From assembly GCA_023257055.1 (NCBI GenBank), contig JALRDG010000115.1:1-5336 (forward strand): a stretch of 5,336 nucleotides of DNA. The letters run 5' to 3'. The notes below the pieces were generated by a model. The model searched no databases and had not been told where the DNA came from. It worked only from the letters and a program-made list of their open reading frames with translations. Numbering within the stretch: position 1 is the first letter of the stretch; each line of letters begins with the position of its first letter. The DNA comes from Candidatus Saccharimonadia bacterium. Lineage in GTDB: Bacteria > Patescibacteriota > Saccharimonadia > Saccharimonadales > Saccharimonadaceae. Below are positions 1 through 3,443 of the stretch, one piece after another. A program made the translations under genes and the position numbers.

Positions 1-1
1 G

Positions 2-388
2 AATGAATTTTACCTCATACGCACATTTAGCTATCCGACAAAATCGTGGAGCTGGGAGCTTCCGGGCGGCGGTGGCGAAGGAGAAGATGCGCTCCTCGCT
101 TCGCAACGCGAACTAATTGAAGAGACCGGTATTTCCGCGAATACGTGGCACAAACTAGGCTGTACACGCGTATGCAACGGGCTTATGACCGAACGATTGA
201 CCACGTATCTTGCAACAGATATATCATTTGGCGAGCGACCCGCCTCCGACGACACGGGGCTCATTGAAAGCGGTCACTTCTTTACGATCGATCAAATTCA
301 TCAGATGATTGAAAACGGAGAGATCGATGACGGCCAGAGCCTGACAGGACTGTACCTGGCCGAGCGATGGCTGGCGTCGCGTTCATAG
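2..388 (+). CDS. Nudix hydrolase, C-terminal part (5' end outside window)
   Basis: The frame is open from the left edge and ends at TAG 386-388, leaving 128 visible residues. Visible residues 22-44 (nt 65-133) match the full Nudix box GX5EX7REUXEEXGU: first Gly 22, Glu 28, then RELIEETGI. These glutamates bind the metal ions used to hydrolyse a nucleoside diphosphate linked to another group. The box is preceded by WELPGG, and the C-terminal part contains DDGQSLTGLYLA, both reminiscent of ADP-ribose or ADP-sugar pyrophosphatases, but the substrate cannot be fixed from this. Full members usually have about 150-180 residues, so some 30-50 N-terminal residues are probably missing. Internal ATGs such as 185 lie after the catalytic box and are not the start. 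The protein is soluble, with no signal peptide visible. It lies upstream of and co-directional with the TetR gene, but a possible promoter in the 63-bp gap suggests the two need not form one unit. Confidence 0.88.
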   Translation, partial: NEFYLIRTFSYPTKSWSWELPGGGGEGEDALLASQRELIEETGISANTWHKLGCTRVCNGLMTERLTTYLATDISFGERPASDDTGLIESGHFFTIDQIHQMIENGEIDDGQSLTGLYLAERWLASRS

Positions 389-410
389 TATCCGGTGCAT
401 AAATACATAT

Positions 411-424
411 TTGCACTTGTGCAA
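411..424. promoter_or_regulatory. Inverted repeat, candidate TetR operator
   Basis: TTGCAC-TT-GTGCAA is a perfect inverted repeat with 6-bp arms and a 2-bp centre. Allowing one bulged T on the left, the arms extend to 9 bp (ATAT-TGCAC against GTGCAATAT). It is 27 bp upstream of the TetR ATG. TetR-family repressors commonly bind such palindromes in their own promoter, so autoregulation is the natural reading. This is inference from position and symmetry only. Confidence 0.45.
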
Positions 425-445
425 TATTATGAACTGTGACATACT
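425..445 (+). promoter_or_regulatory. Possible -10 elements for the TetR gene; short or no leader
   Basis: TATTAT at 425-430 (5 of 6 matches to TATAAT) directly abuts the palindrome. Its best -35 is the weak AATACA at 402-407 with a 17-bp spacer. A second candidate is CATACT at 440-445 with TTGTGC (417-422) as -35, also 17 bp away; it would start transcription almost at the ATG. Neither -35 is good. No purine-rich Shine-Dalgarno sequence lies between 425 and 451, which agrees with a very short or leaderless mRNA. Confidence 0.3.
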
Positions 446-451
446 TGCGCC

Positions 452-1081
452 ATGACATACGAATCAATGGGTCTACGCACCCAGAAACGTCTTGAAACAC
501 GTAATGCCATCGAAGACATTACACTTAAACTAATTGGCACCAAAGGTCCTTCCAGCGTCACCGTAGAGCAGATCGCAAAAGCAGCCCACCTGTCGCCGCG
601 TACATTTTTTAACTACTTCGACAGCAAAGAAGATGCCATTCTCGGATTTAGCGCGCATGACGTCGAAGACTATGTGGCCACCATTGCAGTTGAACAGCAC
701 GTAGTGTATCCGGTTGAATTTTTAATCTCAATCTATATAAATGTTTTTCGTTCTACGCTCGAAAACCCTGCACGACAAAAAATACGATTAAAATTACTCC
801 GACAATATCCAGAACTTCTCGAACGACAATTGGCACATATGTCGCGAGTAACCACGTGCCTCATTCCAATCGCAACCGAGATACTTGACGGCAGCGACGC
901 ACCTACGATACGTCAGCAACAACATTCCCACTTACATGCAGAAATTCTTCTCATGACATGCTCCGGCGCACTCAGAGCTGTTATTAAAGACTGGGTATTT
1001 CAGAATAAGAAATTATCCATAGAAAAACTAGAAGCGCAGGCGGCTGAGCTCGTACACGAAGTGGTAGAAAGAATCTCGTAA
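452..1081 (+). CDS. TetR/AcrR-family transcriptional regulator
   Basis: A 209-residue protein of normal TetR size. Residues 10-60 form the DNA-binding domain; the helix-turn-helix at about 38-57 contains VEQIAKAAHLSPRTFFNYF followed by DSKEDAI, the classic TetR signature. Residues from about 75 onward form the helical ligand-binding and dimerisation domain, whose sequence predicts no ligand. The segment around residues 112-131 (RLKLLRQYPELLERQLAHM) resembles TetR proteins common in Actinobacteria, suggesting possible exchange with an actinobacterial host, but this is only an impression. ATG 452 is chosen because TGA at 437-439 closes the frame upstream; ATG 467 (Met 6) is an alternative. No Shine-Dalgarno sequence is seen for either. 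The palindrome at 411-424 is the likely operator. No transporter gene, the usual TetR target, is co-directional in the window; its regulon may be itself or the upstream Nudix gene. It ends 21 bp from a convergent minus-strand gene, with no clear terminator between. Confidence 0.93.
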   Translation: MTYESMGLRTQKRLETRNAIEDITLKLIGTKGPSSVTVEQIAKAAHLSPRTFFNYFDSKEDAILGFSAHDVEDYVATIAVEQHVVYPVEFLISIYINVFRSTLENPARQKIRLKLLRQYPELLERQLAHMSRVTTCLIPIATEILDGSDAPTIRQQQHSHLHAEILLMTCSGALRAVIKDWVFQNKKLSIEKLEAQAAELVHEVVERIS

Positions 1082-1102
1082 GCTATAAAAACATAGTGAC
1101 AA

Positions 1103-1249
1103 TTAAAAAATAATATTAACCAAAAGTGTCAGCAAAATAGTACCAATAATAGAAATGAGTATGCTTGGTAGCCATAAGAATTTTACTTTTACTTTGCCAG
1201 AGTCTGGGCGCGGTACATCGGATACATTATTTCGTTTCATACTTCTCAT
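1103..1249 (-). CDS. Small single-pass membrane protein, 48 residues
   Basis: An ATG at 1249-1247 opens 48 codons ending in TAA at 1105-1103. The N-terminal half is charged and basic (MRSMKRNN, Lys 19, 21 and 23, with Pro 13 and 15). Residues 24-48 are almost wholly hydrophobic, from FLWLPS to LLVNIIF, long enough for one transmembrane helix that runs to the C-terminus. The positive-inside rule predicts a cytoplasmic N-terminus. This clear two-part design argues for a real gene, although no strong Shine-Dalgarno sequence is seen; Met 4 (1240) is an alternative start. The gene follows the response regulator by 49 bp on the same strand and may be the last gene of that operon or be transcribed from its own weak promoter. 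I do not recognise a family and assign no function; a membrane anchor or small partner for a neighbouring protein is possible. Confidence 0.62.
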   Translation of the reverse strand: MRSMKRNNVSDVPRPDSGKVKVKFLWLPSILISIIGTILLTLLVNIIF

Positions 1250-1268
1250 TGTAGAAGCGACACCAGGT

Positions 1269-1299
1269 ATTATCTGTAAGTCAGATTACAGATCGTCAC
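1269..1299 (-). promoter_or_regulatory. Possible promoter for the small membrane protein
   Basis: On the minus strand GATAAT (1274-1269) matches the -10 consensus at 5 of 6 positions. A GTGACG (1299-1294) matches TTGACA at 4 of 6, but the spacer is 19 bp, at the long end. The -10 overlaps one arm of the inverted repeat at 1272-1293, so a protein bound there would block this promoter. Predicted transcription would begin roughly 12 bases before the ATG at 1249. Confidence 0.25.
1272..1293. repeat. Perfect inverted repeat between response regulator and small membrane gene
   Basis: ATCTGTAA - GTCAGA - TTACAGAT: two 8-bp arms, exact reverse complements, around a 6-bp centre. It begins 5 bp past the regulator's stop codon and ends 22 bp before the small gene's ATG. 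The stem is AT-rich and no T-run follows on either strand, so it is not a typical intrinsic terminator. It could be a regulator-binding palindrome or an mRNA hairpin that sets relative expression of the two genes. Confidence 0.5.
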
Positions 1300-1673
1300 T
1301 ACGACAACTGCTGTAGCTCTGTTTCAACGATCGATACAATATCTTTTGGCGCCAAATCGGACTTTACTTCATGACGGCTCACACCTATACGCTTGGCTTC
1401 ACGTACTCCTTCGCCAGTCGAGAGATTTGTTAACAATACGACTCGCGTATTTGGATATTGCCTCGGAAAGTCGGCAGCACGCAAAAAGCTTACTCCATCC
1501 ATAACTGGCATCATAAGATCCAACAAAATCACGTCAAACGTACGATCCTGGCACATATCGAACGCCTCTTTCCCGTTGGACGCCTGGAATACTTGATACC
1601 CACTAGCCTCCAAAATCAGCACGTAGGCGTCACGTATAATCGCCTCATCTTCCACGATAAGAATAGTACTCAC
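1299..1673 (-). CDS. Single-domain response regulator (receiver only)
   Basis: The 124 residues form one CheY-like receiver domain with no output domain. The acidic pocket is Glu 8, Asp 9 and Glu 10; the phosphorylated residue is Asp 52 in LLDLMMPVMDG; the switch threonine is Thr 82 in VVLLTN; the conserved lysine is Lys 104. Lys 104 is followed by Ser-Asp instead of the usual proline. The protein is cytoplasmic and must signal by contact with a partner or by passing phosphate on. The start is GTG at 1673-1671: the next in-frame Met (40) would cut off the acidic pocket. The kinase stop lies only one base upstream, so translation is probably coupled; an AGAGG (1689-1685) inside the kinase end, 11 bases before the GTG, may help. 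The cognate partner is almost surely the adjacent kinase. Confidence 0.94.
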   Translation of the reverse strand: MSTILIVEDEAIIRDAYVLILEASGYQVFQASNGKEAFDMCQDRTFDVILLDLMMPVMDGVSFLRAADFPRQYPNTRVVLLTNLSTGEGVREAKRIGVSRHEVKSDLAPKDIVSIVETELQQLS

Positions 1674-1674
1674 G

Positions 1675-2844
1675 TTACCGTGTGCCTCTTGGAACAGTGA
1701 CCGTGAACGTCGATCCGGTGCCTGCCTTTGAAGTAACTTCTATCGTTCCTCCGTGCAATTCGACAATTTTCTTCACCCAGTATAATCCAAGCCCACTACC
1801 GCTTACGCTGTCAGAAAGTTCGTTTGGAATACGTGAAAACTTCGTAAATAGTTTTGCCTGCGATAGCGTATCGATACCGACGCCCGTGTCGATGACGCGC
1901 AGTGTTACCATAGTTTCGCCCTGTTCCACTACAACACTCACTTTGCCGCCATGCCGAGTATACTTACTGGCATTGTCGATTAGGTTTTCCATAACCATTC
2001 GGAATCGGCTTGGATCTACATCAACAGTTAGATGAGCTTCGTCTGGCATCGTCACGTCTATGGTCTGCTTACGTGATTTGATCGTGTTTTGAACTTCCTC
2101 AGTAATTTCACGAACAATCTTGCAAATATCTGTCGACTCTTTACTTAGCACCACCTTACCGGCATCTACCTGTGCGACTCGCAACAAGTCGTTTACAAGG
2201 CTGATCTGGCGAGCGTTCGTGTTGTAAGCCCGAGTAACAAATTCCTGCTGCTGATCAGTAAGTTCACCGGCATACCCTTCCATCAGCAAGCCAAGGAACT
2301 GCTTGACGCCAGTTGCTGGTGTTCGAAGCTGATGTGATGCAATGGCAATAAATTCATCCTTGGCACCATTAAGCGTCTCGAGCTCCTGCTGCTGACGACG
2401 CAACTTTTCGTTTGCGCTCTGGAGAATATCCTCATTACGCTTTCGCTCCGTAAGATCACGAGTAACTTTAGCGAAGCCGATCAGTTCATCATTTTCGCCG
2501 TGCAGTGCTGTAATAACGACGTTCGCCCAAAATTGCGTACCGTCCTGCCGCACACGCCAGTATTCATCCTCTATTCGCCCAATTTGGCTTGCGCGCTCTA
2601 ATTCGAATGCCGGCTTATCAATCGCAATGTCTTCCGGTGTATAGAAAATTGAGAAATGCTGGCCAATAATATCTTTTCGCTTGTAGCCTTTTAAGTTTTG
2701 TGCACCTCTGTTCCAGCTGGCAACATGCCCGGTAGCGTCGAGCATAAAAATAGCATAGTCCTCAATACTATCGACAAGGAGTCGATAGAGTTCAGCGTTC
2801 TGTAATGGATCAGATGGGTGTATAGGCGATGGCGAGTGCAGCAC
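1675..2844 (-). CDS. Cytoplasmic PAS-domain sensor histidine kinase
   Basis: A 389-residue protein that autophosphorylates on histidine and passes phosphate to Asp 52 of the next gene product. In order: a PAS domain at about 18-130 (DYAIFMLDATGHVASWNRGA, Gly-Tyr 53-54, closing FAKVTRDLTERKR); a short charged, Gln-rich linker, probably coiled coil, about 131-160; a HisKA dimerisation domain with phospho-acceptor His 171 in SHQLRTP; and a HATPase_c domain with N box NLIDNASKYT (Asn 291), G1 box DTGVGI (319-324), F box LFTKFSR (332-338) and G2 box GSGLGL (349-354). All catalytic boxes are intact. There is no transmembrane segment, so the signal is sensed inside the cell; the PAS ligand is not evident. 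The start is GTG 2844-2842, because TGA closes the frame two codons upstream; GAGAAG (2852-2847) lies only 2 bases before it, unusually close. The transporter gene ends 36 bp upstream. Confidence 0.95.
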   Translation of the reverse strand: MLHSPSPIHPSDPLQNAELYRLLVDSIEDYAIFMLDATGHVASWNRGAQNLKGYKRKDIIGQHFSIFYTPEDIAIDKPAFELERASQIGRIEDEYWRVRQDGTQFWANVVITALHGENDELIGFAKVTRDLTERKRNEDILQSANEKLRRQQQELETLNGAKDEFIAIASHQLRTPATGVKQFLGLLMEGYAGELTDQQQEFVTRAYNTNARQISLVNDLLRVAQVDAGKVVLSKESTDICKIVREITEEVQNTIKSRKQTIDVTMPDEAHLTVDVDPSRFRMVMENLIDNASKYTRHGGKVSVVVEQGETMVTLRVIDTGVGIDTLSQAKLFTKFSRIPNELSDSVSGSGLGLYWVKKIVELHGGTIEVTSKAGTGSTFTVTVPRGTR

Positions 2845-2879
2845 AACTTCTCAAAAATTTTTGGTTCTTATTATTACTT

Positions 2880-2885
2880 ATTATA
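2880..2885 (-). promoter_or_regulatory. Candidate -10 box for the kinase-regulator pair
   Basis: An exact TATAAT on the minus strand overlaps the transporter's stop codon (GTA-TAA-TAA). The best -35 at 17-bp spacing is TGTACT (2908-2903), a 3 of 6 match, so the promoter would be weak or need an activator. It would leave a leader of roughly 28 bases, which contains the symmetric CAAAAATTTTTG (2863-2852) just ahead of the kinase start. A chance match in AT-rich spacer is possible. Confidence 0.3.
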
Positions 2886-3429
2886 CGCCAAGTAGGTGAG
2901 ATAGTACATCGCCAGCGAAATATGCCAATGCAGCCGCAGTAGCTCCAAGCGATAATGTCGACACCATCGACGAAATAATTTTTCCCTGCCCTATACGTCC
3001 TTTCGTGTATCCTATCGACAAGAACGTGACCGCAGTCAATATAATACTTTGCAAGAACAATACAGATAACGGCGTATTTTGACCGGTTGCTACGTCAAGA
3101 CAGTATGGCAGAATTGGCATAGCACCCACCACGACAAACGCAGCAAAGGTCGCAAACCCTATAATCTTTGGTGAGGCTTTCTTTGACGTAACGACGTGCT
3201 CATCATTTTCTGCACCAGCCGATAAATAAGCACTCGCACCCATGGAGAACCCGTCGGCAATCAAATTAGCAATGCCAAGCACTAATATAACAACCGATGA
3301 TAGACCGGCACCAGCTGAAGCAGCGACGACGGCGAATGTCGTAACCGTCCCATCCACGGCACCATAAACAAACTCGGAAATATACCGACGTATAATAGGT
3401 TTCATTGTTGCGCTAAGTGCCTTAGCCAT
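2881..3429 (-). CDS. VIT1/CCC1-family divalent metal transporter, compact form
   Basis: A 182-residue integral membrane protein. VIT1/CCC1 proteins move Fe2+ or Mn2+ out of the cytoplasm, by proton exchange where studied. The family signature is clear at 19-40 (EFVYGAVDGTVTTF, with Asp 26 in helix 1) and 52-70 (GIANLIADGFSMGASAYLS, with Asp 59 and Met 63 in helix 2). Hydrophobic segments at about 20-41, 44-68, 89-112, 120-142 and 153-180 give the five helices expected. The loop between helices 2 and 3 is only about 15-20 residues (AENDEHVVTSKKASPK), so the glutamate-rich helical metal-binding domain of plant VIT1 is absent; total length is also below the roughly 230 residues of many members. 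The ATG at 3429 has a strong Shine-Dalgarno site, and the ATPase gene ends 14 bp upstream, so the two are co-transcribed. The gene ends in tandem TAA codons. The metal carried is not readable from sequence. Confidence 0.92.
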   Translation of the reverse strand: MAKALSATMKPIIRRYISEFVYGAVDGTVTTFAVVAASAGAGLSSVVILVLGIANLIADGFSMGASAYLSAGAENDEHVVTSKKASPKIIGFATFAAFVVVGAMPILPYCLDVATGQNTPLSVLFLQSIILTAVTFLSIGYTKGRIGQGKIISSMVSTLSLGATAAALAYFAGDVLSHLLGV

Positions 3430-3437
3430 AGTGCGTG

Positions 3438-3443
3438 CTCCTT
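3438..3443 (-). promoter_or_regulatory. Strong ribosome binding site of the transporter gene
   Basis: AAGGAG on the minus strand, 8 bases before the ATG at 3429. It fills most of the 14-bp gap after the ATPase stop codon, supports this start, and is the only textbook Shine-Dalgarno site in the window. Confidence 0.75.

Noticed and set aside
31..264. Minus-strand open frame of 77 codons over the Nudix gene
   Set aside because: It lies opposite a frame with a perfect Nudix box, has a low-complexity Ser/Pro-rich product and matches no recognisable family; it is a shadow.
1082..1102. Bidirectional terminator between the convergent TetR and small membrane genes
   Set aside because: Only a 4-bp CTAT/ATAG pairing and short A/T runs are present; there is no GC-rich stem next to a T-run on either strand.
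1272..1293. Inverted repeat as an intrinsic terminator for the response regulator
   Set aside because: The stem is AT-rich and followed by AATACC on the minus strand, not a T-run, so the terminator model is not supported.
1682..2035. Plus-strand 117-codon open frame opposite the kinase
   Set aside because: The opposite strand encodes an intact ATPase domain with all its boxes, and this product is compositionally odd with no domain or ribosome site.
2852..2863. CAAAAATTTTTG as a terminator after the transporter gene
   Set aside because: It is a symmetric A/T run with no loop and would not form a stable hairpin; it may only bend the DNA or be chance in an AT-rich spacer.
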